A stretch of DNA of 64,000 nucleotides from Nocardia asteroides (GCA_019930625.1 CP082844.1:2666001-2730000), one strand, 5' to 3'; shown: positions 10,292 to 19,402, numbered from the stretch's first letter. Numbers and translations are program-made. The notes: generated by a model from the sequence alone, not told the origin.

Positions 10292-11149
10292 GTGACCTTC
10301 AGAAGCGAGACCAGCACCGTTCCCTCGATCGTGCTGAACGACGGGAACGTGATCCCGCAGCTCGGCTTCGGCGTGTTCCAAGTGCCTGCCGAGGACGCTT
10401 TCTCGGCCGTCACCACTGCGCTCGAGGTGGGCTACCGCAGCATCGATACCGCCGCGATCTACGAGAACGAAGAGGGCACCGGCCGCGCGATCCGGCAATT
10501 CGGCCTGCCCCGCGACGAGATCTACGTCACGACCAAGCTGTGGAACTCCGAGCAGGGCTACGACTCCACGCTGCGCGCGTTCGACGCCAGCATGCAGCGG
10601 CTCGGTTTGGATTACCTCGACCTCTACCTGATCCACTGGCCGGTGGCCGCGGCAGGCCGCTTCGTGGACACCTTCCGTGCCTTCCAGGCGCTGAAGTCGC
10701 AGGGCCGGGTGCGGTCGATCGGCGTCTCGAACTTCACGGTCGCGCACCTGCGACAGCTCATCGCCGAGACCGGGGAGATCCCGGTGGTTAACCAGATCGA
10801 GTTACACCCCAGGTTGGCCCAGCGCGAGCTGCGCGAGTTCCATGCCGCCAACGCGATCGCCACCGAGGCATGGGCCCCGCTCGGGCAGGGCACGCTGCTC
10901 GACGACAGCGTCATCGCCGCCGTGGCCGCCGAGGTCGGTCGCGCTCCGGCGCAGGTGATCATCCGTTGGCACCTGCAGCTGGGCAACGTCGTCATCCCGA
11001 AGTCGGTCACGCCGTCGCGTATCGCGGAGAACTTCGACGTGTTCGGTTTCGAGCTCACGCAGGAGCAGATGGACGCGATCACCGCGCTGGACACCGGTTC
11101 GCGCATCGGTGGGGACCCGGACACGTTCACGCTCGGTCTGATCGACTGA
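10292..11149 (+). CDS. Aldo/keto reductase (2,5-diketo-D-gluconate reductase-like)
   Basis: A 285-residue aldo/keto reductase with a TIM-barrel. The catalytic tetrad is visible: Asp and Tyr in SIDTAAIYENE, Lys in TTKLWN and His in LIHWP; the NADPH-binding end has PKSVTPSRIAENF. It would reduce aldehydes or ketones with NADPH in the cytosol; the substrate cannot be inferred. GTG 10292 is preferred because homology starts just after it and the upstream 21 codons look non-coding; 10229 is the outer in-frame start. It stands alone between accD3 and the convergent flavin monooxygenase. Confidence 0.85.
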   Translation: MTFRSETSTVPSIVLNDGNVIPQLGFGVFQVPAEDAFSAVTTALEVGYRSIDTAAIYENEEGTGRAIRQFGLPRDEIYVTTKLWNSEQGYDSTLRAFDASMQRLGLDYLDLYLIHWPVAAAGRFVDTFRAFQALKSQGRVRSIGVSNFTVAHLRQLIAETGEIPVVNQIELHPRLAQRELREFHAANAIATEAWAPLGQGTLLDDSVIAAVAAEVGRAPAQVIIRWHLQLGNVVIPKSVTPSRIAENFDVFGFELTQEQMDAITALDTGSRIGGDPDTFTLGLID

Positions 11150-11166
11150 CCATCGGCGTCGCGCGG

Positions 11167-12270
11167 TCAGCGCAGTCGGAGATGTTCGGTGAGTTCGAGG
11201 GCCGCCGCGCGTCCCGCGCGGTTGGCTCCGACGGTGCTGGCCGAGGGCCCGTAGCCGATCAGGTGGATGCGCGGGTCGGCGGCTACCCGAGTGGCCAGGC
11301 GGCCCGACATGGTGATTCCGCCGCCGGGCTCGCGCAGTCGAAGTGGCGCGAGGTGATCGAGAGCGCTGCGGAACCCGGTGGCCCAGAGGATCACGTCCGC
11401 CTGCTGAAACGTTCCGTCTGCCCAGCGCACCCCGCCGGGTTCGATGCGCTCGAACATCGGCAAGCGGATCAGTGCGCCGCGGGCCCGCGCCGCTCGTAAC
11501 CGGTCGTCGAGCCGTAGCCCGGTGACCGAGACCACCGATCCCGGCGGCAACCCGCGCCGCACCCGGTCTTCGACCATCGCGACCGCGGCGCGACCGACCT
11601 CCTCGGTGAAGGCGCCTTCGCGGAAGCGCGGCGGTGTCCTCGTCACCCAGGTCGTCGTGGTGACCTGAGAGATCTCGTCGAGCAGCTGTACCGCCGAGAT
11701 GCCGCCGCCGACCACGACGACGTGCAGCCCCGCGAATTCGTCGGCGGCCCGGTAGTCGCGGGTGTGCAGCTGGCGGCCTGCGAAGGTCTCCGCTCCGGGG
11801 TAGCGCGGGATGAACGGATGCTCCCAGGTGCCGGTGCAGTTGATCAGGCCGCGCACCCGGATCGGACCGTCCGCGTCGGTCTCCGCGTTGAGCACCGCAC
11901 CACGGTCGGCGGGGTTGCCGTCCTCGGTGCGATCACAGACCACGGTGACCGACACCTGCCGATGAACTCGCAGGTCGAACCGCTTCTCGTACAGCTCGTA
12001 GTAGTGCGGCACAGCGGAGGCCGCCGGCGCGGACGAGGAACCCGGCGGCAATGTCTCGGCGAACGACATACCGGGCAGATCGTGCACTCCGTTGACCGTT
12101 TCCAGCGTCAGCGACGGCCAGCGGAACTGCCATGCGCCGCCGGGGCCGGGAGAACGGTCGACGAGCAGGAAATGCCGCTCCGGGCGCAGCCCGAGGCGCT
12201 GGAGGTGGTAACCCGCCGACAGCCCCGCCTGACCAGCGCCGATCACCAAGATGTCGAAGTGTGTCGGCAC
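11167..12270 (-). CDS. Flavin-containing monooxygenase / pyridine-nucleotide-disulfide oxidoreductase-like
   Basis: A 367-residue FAD/NADPH-dependent monooxygenase-like enzyme. The FAD Rossmann motif IGAGQAGLSAGYHL is at the N-terminus, the NADPH motif VVGGGISAVQL is near the middle, and ATGFRSALDHL lies toward the end. The length and HFLLVDRSPGPGGAWQ fit the short YUC/Trk-like FMO group that oxidises N, S or ketone substrates; the substrate is unknown. GTG 12270 immediately precedes the homologous THFDILVIG; a TTG at 12300 would add ten residues. It is divergent from the enoyl-CoA hydratase gene. Confidence 0.8.
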   Translation of the reverse strand: MPTHFDILVIGAGQAGLSAGYHLQRLGLRPERHFLLVDRSPGPGGAWQFRWPSLTLETVNGVHDLPGMSFAETLPPGSSSAPAASAVPHYYELYEKRFDLRVHRQVSVTVVCDRTEDGNPADRGAVLNAETDADGPIRVRGLINCTGTWEHPFIPRYPGAETFAGRQLHTRDYRAADEFAGLHVVVVGGGISAVQLLDEISQVTTTTWVTRTPPRFREGAFTEEVGRAAVAMVEDRVRRGLPPGSVVSVTGLRLDDRLRAARARGALIRLPMFERIEPGGVRWADGTFQQADVILWATGFRSALDHLAPLRLREPGGGITMSGRLATRVAADPRIHLIGYGPSASTVGANRAGRAAALELTEHLRLR

Positions 12271-12359
12271 AGTCGGTGATCGTATCGCCCGGCGCGGCAA
12301 GGGCCGGTCGCTGTGGCAGAGTGAAGAGACCAGACGGACTGTTCAGTCGGGGAGGTCGC

Positions 12360-13088
12360 ATGCTCGAGGTGAGCCGGGACGGTGACGTGGTCACCATCGA
12401 ACTTCAGCGGGAAGAGCGCCGCAACGCGCTCAACTACGAACTCGTGACACTGCTGCGCGAGGCCGTGCTCGCCGCTGTCGCCGAGCAGGCGCGGGTCGTC
12501 GTTTTGACCGGGCACGGCCCGGTGTTCAGTGCGGGCGCCGACCTGTCCGGGGTGTACTCCGACGATTTCCTGTCCCGGTTGCTGGAAACGCTGCACACGA
12601 TCGAATCCGCGCCGATCCCGGTGATTTCGGCGATCAACGGAGCCGCGATCGGGGCGGGCGTGCAGCTCGCGCTCGCCTCGGATCTGCGGGTGATCTCGCC
12701 GGAGGCCTACATCGCGGTGCCCGCCGCGAAATTGGGTATCACCGTGGACCGGTGGACTGTGCGCAGGCTCGTCGCCTTGATCGGCGGCGGTCCCGCCCGG
12801 ACGATGTTGCTGGGCGCCGAGCAGATACCGGCCGACGATGCCTACGCCTTCGGGTTCGCCAACCGGATCGGCGGTCTCGCCGACGCGCAGGCCTGGGCCA
12901 AGCAGATCGCGGCGTTGGCCCCGTTGTCCCTGCGGCACATGAAGCTGGTGCTCAACGATGACGGAACGCGTGATCCGGAAACCGCCCAGCAGCGCGCGGC
13001 GCTGGAGGCCGCGTGGACGAGCGAGGATGCCAAGGAGGGTCGATTGGCCAGGCAGGAAAAACGTCCCGCGAAGGTCGTGGGGCGATGA
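12360..13088 (+). CDS. echA: Enoyl-CoA hydratase/isomerase family protein
   Basis: A 242-residue crotonase-fold enzyme. The CoA-binding and oxyanion-hole segments are GPVFSAGADLSGVYSD and NGAAIGAGVQLALASDLRV. The second acidic catalytic residue expected near AAKLGITVD in true hydratases is not obvious, so an isomerase or another crotonase activity is possible. It probably acts in acyl-CoA beta-oxidation. ATG 12360 has GGAGG 4 nt upstream. The stop overlaps the next gene's ATG (ATGA), so hydratase and the metallo-hydrolase are translated together. Confidence 0.82.
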   Translation: MLEVSRDGDVVTIELQREERRNALNYELVTLLREAVLAAVAEQARVVVLTGHGPVFSAGADLSGVYSDDFLSRLLETLHTIESAPIPVISAINGAAIGAGVQLALASDLRVISPEAYIAVPAAKLGITVDRWTVRRLVALIGGGPARTMLLGAEQIPADDAYAFGFANRIGGLADAQAWAKQIAALAPLSLRHMKLVLNDDGTRDPETAQQRAALEAAWTSEDAKEGRLARQEKRPAKVVGR

Positions 13089-14230
13089 TGGACATCAGAC
13101 GTTTGGCGGGCGCCGCAACAGGCGCGCTCGGCCTCACCTGGCTGGTCCGGGCGGTGTGGGACATCCCATCGGCGATGGGGGCTTCGATTTCGGCCATCCA
13201 GCCGTACGCGGTGGGTGCGGCGACCTATCGCGACCGCCAGTTCCACAACACCGAGCCGAGCACCCAGGTGGTCGCGGGTTCGGCGCCCTCGCTGCTGGTC
13301 TCGGCCTTGACCCGGCGCAACGCGGGCAGGCCCAGAGCCCCCATCCCGCTGCAAACCCCGAAGCAGCCCACTGCGGCGGCCGCTCTCGCCGTCACCTGGT
13401 ACGGCCACGCCACCACGGTGCTCGAAGTCGACGGGTACCGGATTCTCACCGATCCGGTGTGGAGCGAGCGGGTTTCGCCATCCCCGCTGGTCGGGCCCGC
13501 GCGCATGCACCCGGCGCCGCAGCCGCTGGCCGACCTCCCTCCGATCGACGCGGTGATCATCTCCCACGACCACTACGACCATCTGGACAAGGAGACCGTC
13601 CGAGAGCTGGTGGCTCGCCAGAGCGCGCCGTTCCTCGTTCCGATCGGTATCGGCGCCCATCTGCGCCACTGGGGCGTCCCGGAAGAGCGGATCGTCGAAT
13701 TGGATTGGGGCGGTTCGGTATCACTCGCCGACCTGAGCCTCGATCGCAACGGCGTGGATCTGGTGATCACCTGTACGGAGGCACGGCACTTCTCCGGACG
13801 CGGCCTGCTGCGCAACACCACCCTGTGGGCCTCGTGGTCGATCGTCGGTCCGACGCGGCGGGCCTACTTCGGCGGCGACACCGGATACACCAAGGCGTTC
13901 GCCGAGGCGGGCGCGGCGCTCGGCCCGTTCGATCTGACGCTGCTGCCGATCGGCGCCTACGACGAGCGCTGGCCGGACGTGCACATGAATCCCGAGGAGG
14001 CGGTCCGGGCACACGCCGATCTCTGCGGCGGGAATCCCGGCCACGGTCTGCTGGTGCCCATTCACTGGGCGACGTTCAATCTCGCCTTCCACGGCTGGTC
14101 GGAGCCGGTCGAGCGGATGGTGACCGCGGCGCGCGCGGCGGGCACGACGGTCGCGGTGCCGATGCCCGGGCAACGCGTAGATCCCTCGAGTGCCCCACCT
14201 GGCGATTCCTGGTGGGAGAATGTTGATTGA
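13085..14230 (+). CDS. MBL-fold metal-dependent hydrolase, NAPE-PLD-like
   Basis: A 381-residue metallo-beta-lactamase-fold protein of the N-acyl-phosphatidylethanolamine phospholipase D-like family. Metal ligands are visible in SHDHYDHLD, with further histidines in ARHFSGRGL, GGDTGYTK and PIHWATF. The N-terminus has a weakly hydrophobic segment (ATGALGLTWLVRA) that could hold it at the membrane. It probably hydrolyses a phosphodiester or acyl-amide lipid; the substrate is unknown. Its start overlaps the enoyl-CoA hydratase stop by ATGA, suggesting linked lipid chemistry. ATG 13088 is an equally possible start. Confidence 0.85.
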   Translation: MMDIRRLAGAATGALGLTWLVRAVWDIPSAMGASISAIQPYAVGAATYRDRQFHNTEPSTQVVAGSAPSLLVSALTRRNAGRPRAPIPLQTPKQPTAAAALAVTWYGHATTVLEVDGYRILTDPVWSERVSPSPLVGPARMHPAPQPLADLPPIDAVIISHDHYDHLDKETVRELVARQSAPFLVPIGIGAHLRHWGVPEERIVELDWGGSVSLADLSLDRNGVDLVITCTEARHFSGRGLLRNTTLWASWSIVGPTRRAYFGGDTGYTKAFAEAGAALGPFDLTLLPIGAYDERWPDVHMNPEEAVRAHADLCGGNPGHGLLVPIHWATFNLAFHGWSEPVERMVTAARAAGTTVAVPMPGQRVDPSSAPPGDSWWENVD

Positions 14231-14269
14231 ACGACTCCGGCTAATTGACGACAGGAAGGATTCACGGCG

Positions 14270-14476
14270 ATGAGTTTCGCGGATACGGTCAAAGGCCTGG
14301 TCGGCAAGGGGAAGGATGTGGCGGCCAAGAACGCCGACAAGATCAACCAAGCGGTCGACAAGACCGGTGACTTCATCGATCAGAAGACGCACGGCAAGTA
14401 CTCGGACAAGATCGCCAAAGGCAAAGAGGCCGCCAAGAAGGTGGTCCCGCCGGATCAGTCCGGACCGCACGCCTGA
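14270..14476 (+). CDS. Small MT0933/Rv0909-like antitoxin-family protein
   Basis: A 68-residue highly charged, Lys-rich helical protein (DTVKGLVGKGKDVAAKNADK, then KTGDFIDQKTHGKYSDKI). It resembles the Rv0909/MT0933 antitoxin family. In M. tuberculosis that protein pairs with an SRPBCC-type toxin; no such toxin gene is adjacent here, so it may be an orphan or have another role. SD AGGAAGG lies upstream of the ATG. It is followed at once by a strong hairpin terminator before ligD. A paralogue lies on the other side of ligD. Confidence 0.8.
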   Translation: MSFADTVKGLVGKGKDVAAKNADKINQAVDKTGDFIDQKTHGKYSDKIAKGKEAAKKVVPPDQSGPHA

Positions 14477-14479
14477 GAC

Positions 14480-14512
14480 AGCGGCGGAGACCGGGCCGCG
14501 GTCTCCGCCGCT
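14480..14512 (+). terminator. Hairpin terminator upstream of ligD
   Basis: A perfect 13-bp inverted repeat (arms AGCGGCGGAGACC and GGTCTCCGCCGCT, 7-nt loop GGGCCGC) starting 3 bp after the antitoxin stop and followed by ACACTTCC. No long U-tract, as is common in actinobacteria. It lies only 11 bp before the ligD ATG, so it could also influence ligD expression. Confidence 0.8.
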
Positions 14513-14523
14513 ACACTTCCGAT

Positions 14524-16845
14524 ATGGCGGCCCGCCGGAAATTCGGTGGTATCGAGGTTGACCTGAGCAACCTCGACAAGGTGCTGTATCCGGCCACCGG
14601 AACCACCAAAGGCGAGGTCATCGCCTACTATTCGGCCATCGCGCCTGCCATGTTGCCGCATCTCGCCGGGCGGGCGGTCACCCGGAAGCGCTGGCCCAAC
14701 GGGGTCGAGGAACCGTCCTTCTTCGAGAAGAATCTCCCGTCGCATGCTCCGTCCTGGATCGAGCGGCGCTCCCTGCGGCATTCCGATCGCAAGGTCGTGT
14801 ACCCGCTGATCGATTCCGAAGCCGGGCTGGCCTGGCTCGCGCAGCAGGCCGCGCTGGAAATCCATGTGCCGCAGTGGCGTTTCGCCGGTGCCGACATGGG
14901 TCCGGCGAGCAGGCTGGTGTTCGACCTGGACCCGGGCAAGGGGGCCGGTCTCGCCGAATGCGCCGAGGTGGCGCTCGCGGTGCGGGAGATGGTCGAGGGC
15001 ATCGGGTTGCACGCGTTCCCGGTCACCAGCGGCAGCAAGGGAATACACCTCTACGTGCCGTTGGATCGGGAGTTGAGTTCAGCCGGCGCGTCGACGGTGG
15101 CCAAACAGGTGGCCACGAATCTGCAACGGCTGCACCCGGAGTTGGTCACGGCGACGATGGCGAAGGCGGCTCGGGGCGGCAAGGTCTTCCTCGACTGGAG
15201 TCAGAACAACTCCGCCAAGACCACCATCGCGCCCTACTCGTTGCGAGGGCGGACAGAGCCGAACGTGGCCGCCCCGCGCACGTGGGAAGAGATCGAGAAC
15301 CGGAAGAAGCTGAGACATCTGCGGTTCGATGAAGTGCTGGCCAGGTACCGTACGGACGGTGACTTGCTCGCCGAGCTGGATCCGCCGTTGGCGCGCGACG
15401 ACTCGTCCACGGCGCAGGCAGGCCCGGACGCGCTGACGCGGTATCGATCGATGCGTGATCCGTCCCGCACGCCCGAGCCCGTCCCCGCCGAGTCACCTGA
15501 GCCGGGGACGAACAACCGCTACGTCGTTCAGGAACATCATGCGCGTCGCCTGCACTGGGATGTGCGGCTGGAGCGTGACGGGGTCCTGGCGTCCTGGGCG
15601 GTGCCGAAAGGCCCGCCGACCTCCACCGATCAGAACCGCCTCGCCGTGCACACCGAAGACCATCCGCTGGAGTATCTCGATTTCCACGGCGCCATCCCCA
15701 AGGGCGAGTACGGCGGTGGCGAGATGACGATCTGGGACTCCGGCACCTACGAAACCGAGAAGTGGCGTGACGACGAGGTCATCGTGCGGTTCCACGGTAA
15801 GCGGCTCACCGGCCGGTACGCGTTGATCCAGACCAACGGCAACCAGTGGCTGATGCATCTGATGCGGGAACAGAACGGAGCCGAACCGCGGGAGGAGCCG
15901 GACCAGCCGTCGGGCCGGATCATCCGGCCGTCCAACGGTCCCGGGCCGCTTCCACGTGGTTTGTCGCCGATGCTCGCGACTCCCGGCGACGTCGCGGAGC
16001 TCGGCGCGGGCGAGTGGAGCTTCGAGACGAAGTGGGACGGCTTCCGGCTGATCGCCGAGATCGATGGCGGCGCGATCACCTTGCGCAGCCGGGCGGGGAA
16101 CGTCGTGACCGACCGCTACCCCGGCATCGTGGCGTTGTCGCGGGAACTGTCCGGCCACCGAGTGGTGCTGGACGGCGAGGCGGTCGTCTTCGACGACCAT
16201 GGCGTCGCGAATGTCGCTCTGCTGCAAGCTGATGCGGCGCGGGCGGTGTTCGTCGCGTTCGACGTGCTGTATCTCGACGGCACCTCGCTGCTGCGCAAAC
16301 GATATTCCGATCGCCGCAGGGTGCTCGAGGCGCTCGCCGCGAACGCGCCGTCGCTGGTGGTGCCGCCGCGACTGGACGGCCCTGGCGCGGAGGCTCTGCG
16401 CTTCAGCCGAGAGCACGGGCTCGAAGGGGTGATCGCCAAACGCAAGGATTCGGTGTATCTGCCGGGCAAGCGCGGGCATGCCTGGGTGAAACAGCGCAAC
16501 TGGCGCACCCAGCGGGTGCTGATCGGCGGCTGGCGGCGCAGCACGGCACGGGACTTCAAATCCCTGTTGATCGGCATTCCGCACGACGGGCAGCTGTATT
16601 ACGTCGGGCGGGTCGGCACCGGTTTCAGCGAGCCGGACATGCGGGAACTGGGCGCGCGGCTGCGCGAACTGGAACGCGGGACCTCGCCGTTCGACAACGA
16701 CCTCACCGCCGAAGAACGCAAAGAGGCGGTGTGGGTGACGCCGAAAATAGGTGGCACCGTGCGGTTCATGAACTGGACCGAGGCGGGGCGAATGTGGCAT
16801 CCGGCGTGGCTCGGCGCGGCGCCGGATGTGCGCGACGGTGGGTAG
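14524..16845 (+). CDS. ligD: Multifunctional non-homologous end-joining DNA ligase LigD (POL-PE-LIG)
   Basis: A 773-residue LigD with domains in the mycobacterial order. The primase-polymerase domain (1-290) has metal-binding FDLDPGKG near 133-140. The 3'-phosphoesterase domain (about 320-460) has EHHARRLHWDVRLERDG and GEYGGGEM. The ATP-dependent ligase domain (about 480-773) has nucleotidyl Lys503 in ETKWDGFR and EGVIAKRKDS. With Ku it repairs double-strand breaks by end joining; ku is not in the window. The domain order differs from the LIG-PE-POL of Pseudomonas. The start ATG 14524 begins directly with family homology. The gene is flanked by two short antitoxin-like genes on the same strand. 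Confidence 0.95.
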   Translation: MAARRKFGGIEVDLSNLDKVLYPATGTTKGEVIAYYSAIAPAMLPHLAGRAVTRKRWPNGVEEPSFFEKNLPSHAPSWIERRSLRHSDRKVVYPLIDSEAGLAWLAQQAALEIHVPQWRFAGADMGPASRLVFDLDPGKGAGLAECAEVALAVREMVEGIGLHAFPVTSGSKGIHLYVPLDRELSSAGASTVAKQVATNLQRLHPELVTATMAKAARGGKVFLDWSQNNSAKTTIAPYSLRGRTEPNVAAPRTWEEIENRKKLRHLRFDEVLARYRTDGDLLAELDPPLARDDSSTAQAGPDALTRYRSMRDPSRTPEPVPAESPEPGTNNRYVVQEHHARRLHWDVRLERDGVLASWAVPKGPPTSTDQNRLAVHTEDHPLEYLDFHGAIPKGEYGGGEMTIWDSGTYETEKWRDDEVIVRFHGKRLTGRYALIQTNGNQWLMHLMREQNGAEPREEPDQPSGRIIRPSNGPGPLPRGLSPMLATPGDVAELGAGEWSFETKWDGFRLIAEIDGGAITLRSRAGNVVTDRYPGIVALSRELSGHRVVLDGEAVVFDDHGVANVALLQADAARAVFVAFDVLYLDGTSLLRKRYSDRRRVLEALAANAPSLVVPPRLDGPGAEALRFSREHGLEGVIAKRKDSVYLPGKRGHAWVKQRNWRTQRVLIGGWRRSTARDFKSLLIGIPHDGQLYYVGRVGTGFSEPDMRELGARLRELERGTSPFDNDLTAEERKEAVWVTPKIGGTVRFMNWTEAGRMWHPAWLGAAPDVRDGG

Positions 16846-16880
16846 GGTTGTTACTCCCAGCGCGAAACGAGGAGTGCACG

Positions 16881-17057
16881 GTGGACTTCAAGAACCTGGC
16901 AGGCAAGGCCATGGATTTGGCCCAGAAGAACGCGGACAAGCTGGACGCGGTGATCGACAAGGCGGGTGACCTCGTCGACGAGAAGACGGGCAAGAAGTAC
17001 GCCGGCCAGGTCGACTCCGCTCAGGACGCCGCGAAGAAGGCCTTGCGTGAGCAGTGA
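16881..17057 (+). CDS. Second small Rv0909-like antitoxin-family protein
   Basis: A 58-residue protein (start GTG 16881, SD CGAGGAG) sharing the pattern MDFKNLAGKAMDLAQKNADK, then KAGDLVDEKTGKKYAGQ, with the 14270 gene; the two look like diverged paralogues. Charged, helical, without membrane segments or cysteines. No toxin neighbour is seen. It ends 10 bp before a strong bidirectional terminator and may be read through from ligD (35 bp gap). Confidence 0.78.
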   Translation: MDFKNLAGKAMDLAQKNADKLDAVIDKAGDLVDEKTGKKYAGQVDSAQDAAKKALREQ

Positions 17058-17066
17058 GTTCTGAAG

Positions 17067-17090
17067 GGGATCCGGCCACGGCCGGATCCC
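17067..17090. terminator. Bidirectional terminator between convergent genes
   Basis: A perfect inverted repeat with 11-bp arms GGGATCCGGCC / GGCCGGATCCC around AC, followed by GTTCTCGTGT. It sits exactly between the convergent antitoxin-like gene and the isochorismatase-like gene. Confidence 0.85.
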
Positions 17091-17099
17091 GTTCTCGTG

Positions 17100-17744
17100 T
17101 CAGTTGGTCCCCGCCAGCAGCGGGGTGATGGTGGCGACATCGGTCACCAGCGCATGGCCCTGGAATTCGAAGTCGTCATAGGCCCGCGCCATGGCCTCTT
17201 TGTCCCGGCCGCCGACCGCGTCGCTGATCACCACCGGTACGAAACCCAGATCGGTGGAATGCGTGACCGTGGGCGCGATCCCGATCTCCAGCGCCACGCC
17301 CGCGATCGCGTAGGCACCGATGCGCAGGTCGCGCAGCATCGAGGCCAGCGGAGTCCCTTCGAACGCCGACATCGAGGTCTTGTCGAACACCACCTCGTCC
17401 GCTCTCGGCCGCAGCTCGGGAACCAGCTCGAAGGCCGGTGTGTCGCGTTGCAGGATGAAGCGCACCTTGTCCACCGAATCCACCTGCTGCCAGCTCATGG
17501 CCATGCGCAGCGCGAAGGCTCCGCTGAGGCGCTCGGGCAGGAAGAAATGGCGTAGGAAGATCACCGGGTAGCCACCCGAGCGCGCCGCATCGACCACTCC
17601 CACCACGCGTTCGATGATCTCCGGCCCGTCCGGCAACTGGCTGAGCACGCCGACCTGCATGTCGTAGACGATCACCGCCATCCGGTCCGGGGCGCACAGG
17701 TCGGCGAGTCCTTCGGGGATGTCCAGTCCGTTGCCATGCCGCAT
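17100..17744 (-). CDS. Isochorismatase-fold cysteine hydrolase-like protein lacking the catalytic cysteine
   Basis: A 214-residue isochorismatase-superfamily protein. The catalytic Asp in VIVYDMQVG and the Lys in VVFDKTSMSAF are conserved, but the loop that normally carries the nucleophile (G-x-A-T-E-x-C-V) reads AGVALEIGIAPT, with Gly in the cysteine position. Related sequences with ALEIG loops exist, so this is probably a subfamily that is inactive or uses another chemistry rather than a recent mutation. ATG 17744 is followed by a plausible N-terminus. Monocistronic; convergent with the gene at 16881. Confidence 0.82.
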   Translation of the reverse strand: MRHGNGLDIPEGLADLCAPDRMAVIVYDMQVGVLSQLPDGPEIIERVVGVVDAARSGGYPVIFLRHFFLPERLSGAFALRMAMSWQQVDSVDKVRFILQRDTPAFELVPELRPRADEVVFDKTSMSAFEGTPLASMLRDLRIGAYAIAGVALEIGIAPTVTHSTDLGFVPVVISDAVGGRDKEAMARAYDDFEFQGHALVTDVATITPLLAGTN

Positions 17745-17992
17745 GCTCGGCTACTCCTCTTCGTGGCGCTCGCGCCGCGGACGGATCGCGCCCGACGGCT
17801 ATTCGATTGCGCTGGGGGGATTTTCGCCAACACTGTAACCACTCCTGCGGACAGCTGAGGCGGTGGGTGTGACCTGCGGTCGACCGTTGCCGGGGCGATC
17901 GGCCCCGCAGTACCGTTGAAGTCTCGAGGTCAGGGTGAACCGGCACCCACCGTACGGGACACCTGTCGCCTCTCGGGACTGGGGAGGCCCTG

Positions 17993-19261
17993 ATGAAGAA
18001 TGTTCACCGAGCGCTTGTCCTCGCGCGAGCCGGCAACCGGCCTGTGCGCGCAGCGATCCCGCGAATGCTTCTGTCCGCGCTGATCGTTCTGTTCGCCGGC
18101 CTCAGCGCCGCACCGGAGGCGTACGCCCAGCTACTACCGCCGGACCAGGACCCGTTCTACGCGGCTCCCGCGGATGTCGGTAGGTACCGCAACGGCGCCG
18201 TGCTGGATAGCCGCCCGATCGCCTTGTTCGGGCTGCCTTTGCCGATTTCGGCATGGCAGGTGAAGTACCGGACCACGGACGCGAGCGACGATCCCGTCGC
18301 CGGTGTGGCCACCGTGATGGTCCCGATGCTGCCCTGGTTCGGCCCCGGCGTCCGGCCACTGCTGTCGTACCAGGTACCCGAGGACAGTCTCGGCATCCGG
18401 TGCGCGCCGTCGTACGCGCTGCGCGGCGGCTGGGACACCGGCACGGTGAACACACTGATCGACACGCCGTTCATGGCCGAGGCGCTGCGACGCGGGTGGG
18501 CAGTGGTGGTCAGTGACTACGAGGGGCCGCGATCGCGGTTCCTCGACGGCGTGAACTCCGGACGTGGTGTGCTGGACGGTGTCCGGGCGGCCCGCGACTT
18601 CCCGCAGGCCGGACTCGGACCCGCGACGCCCGTCGGCGCCTGGGGCTACTCGGGTGGTGCGTTCGCCACGCTGTGGGCCGCGCAGATCCAGCCGCAGTAC
18701 GCCCCGGACGTGCGGTTCGCGGGGATTACCTCAGGTGGCGTTCCAGCGGATTGGCCTGCCATAGCCGATGGCGCGGACGGTACGGTGCAGGCGGGGCTGG
18801 CGATGCTGATCTTGTTCGCGATCGCCCGCAACGATCCCGGCGCGGGCGTGCTGGAGTTGCTCAACGATCGCGGGCGCGCGGCACTGGTCGAGGACGGCGC
18901 GGCCTGCGGATCCGATCTGGTGCCGAAGTACCTCGGCGCGCGGGTCGAGGATTTCACCCTCGTCCCGGATCTGCTCGCGCATCCGGCCTTCCGGGCCGCG
19001 ACCGATGCCCAGGAACTCGGCGGCAGCGCGCCCGAGGCGCCGATGTACCTGTACCACAGCCGCACCGACGACGTGATTCCCGTGGCGGGTTTCACCGACT
19101 TGGTCGGCCGGTACTGCGCGCAGGGAGCGAGCGTCACCTCGGTGCACTCGATGCTGCCCACCCACAATCCGGCGGCGATCGGCGAGGCGCCCGGCGCGAT
19201 GAACTTCCTCGCAGACCGGTTCGCGGGCCTGCCGGTGGCTCCCGGCTGCCGTGAACGATGA
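17993..19261 (+). CDS. Secretory lipase family protein
   Basis: A 422-residue secreted alpha/beta-hydrolase of the LIP (secretory lipase) family. The signal peptide (arginines, then IPRMLLSALIVLFAGLSAA, ending AYAQ near residue 46) precedes the family opening DPFYAAPADVGRYRNG. The nucleophile elbow GYSGG, the acid region YHSRTDDVIPV and the C-terminal His in LPTHNPA complete a triad. Two or more cysteines (GIRCAPS, AACGSD, RYCAQ, APGCRER) could form disulfides. It likely hydrolyses lipids outside the cell. GGAGG precedes the ATG. It is convergent with the membrane-protein gene at 19424. Confidence 0.88.
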   Translation: MKNVHRALVLARAGNRPVRAAIPRMLLSALIVLFAGLSAAPEAYAQLLPPDQDPFYAAPADVGRYRNGAVLDSRPIALFGLPLPISAWQVKYRTTDASDDPVAGVATVMVPMLPWFGPGVRPLLSYQVPEDSLGIRCAPSYALRGGWDTGTVNTLIDTPFMAEALRRGWAVVVSDYEGPRSRFLDGVNSGRGVLDGVRAARDFPQAGLGPATPVGAWGYSGGAFATLWAAQIQPQYAPDVRFAGITSGGVPADWPAIADGADGTVQAGLAMLILFAIARNDPGAGVLELLNDRGRAALVEDGAACGSDLVPKYLGARVEDFTLVPDLLAHPAFRAATDAQELGGSAPEAPMYLYHSRTDDVIPVAGFTDLVGRYCAQGASVTSVHSMLPTHNPAAIGEAPGAMNFLADRFAGLPVAPGCRER

Positions 19262-19372
19262 GCGGTGAGCGCCGCAGCGTCGGTCACGCCAAGGCGCGCG
19301 CTACAGCCGCTGACGGATTCGGTCGCCTGCTCGGCTGCGCCTGGGGGCCGCGCCGGCTCCGCGAACACGAGA

Positions 19373-19402
19373 GCGCACCGAATCACAGTCGATTCGGTGC
19401 GC
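19373..19402. terminator. Bidirectional hairpin terminator
   Basis: A perfect inverted repeat with 12-bp arms GCGCACCGAATC / GATTCGGTGCGC and loop ACAGTC. It lies between the convergent lipase and the 19424-20089 gene; the minus-strand exit reads TCTCGTGTTC, mildly T-rich. Confidence 0.85.
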
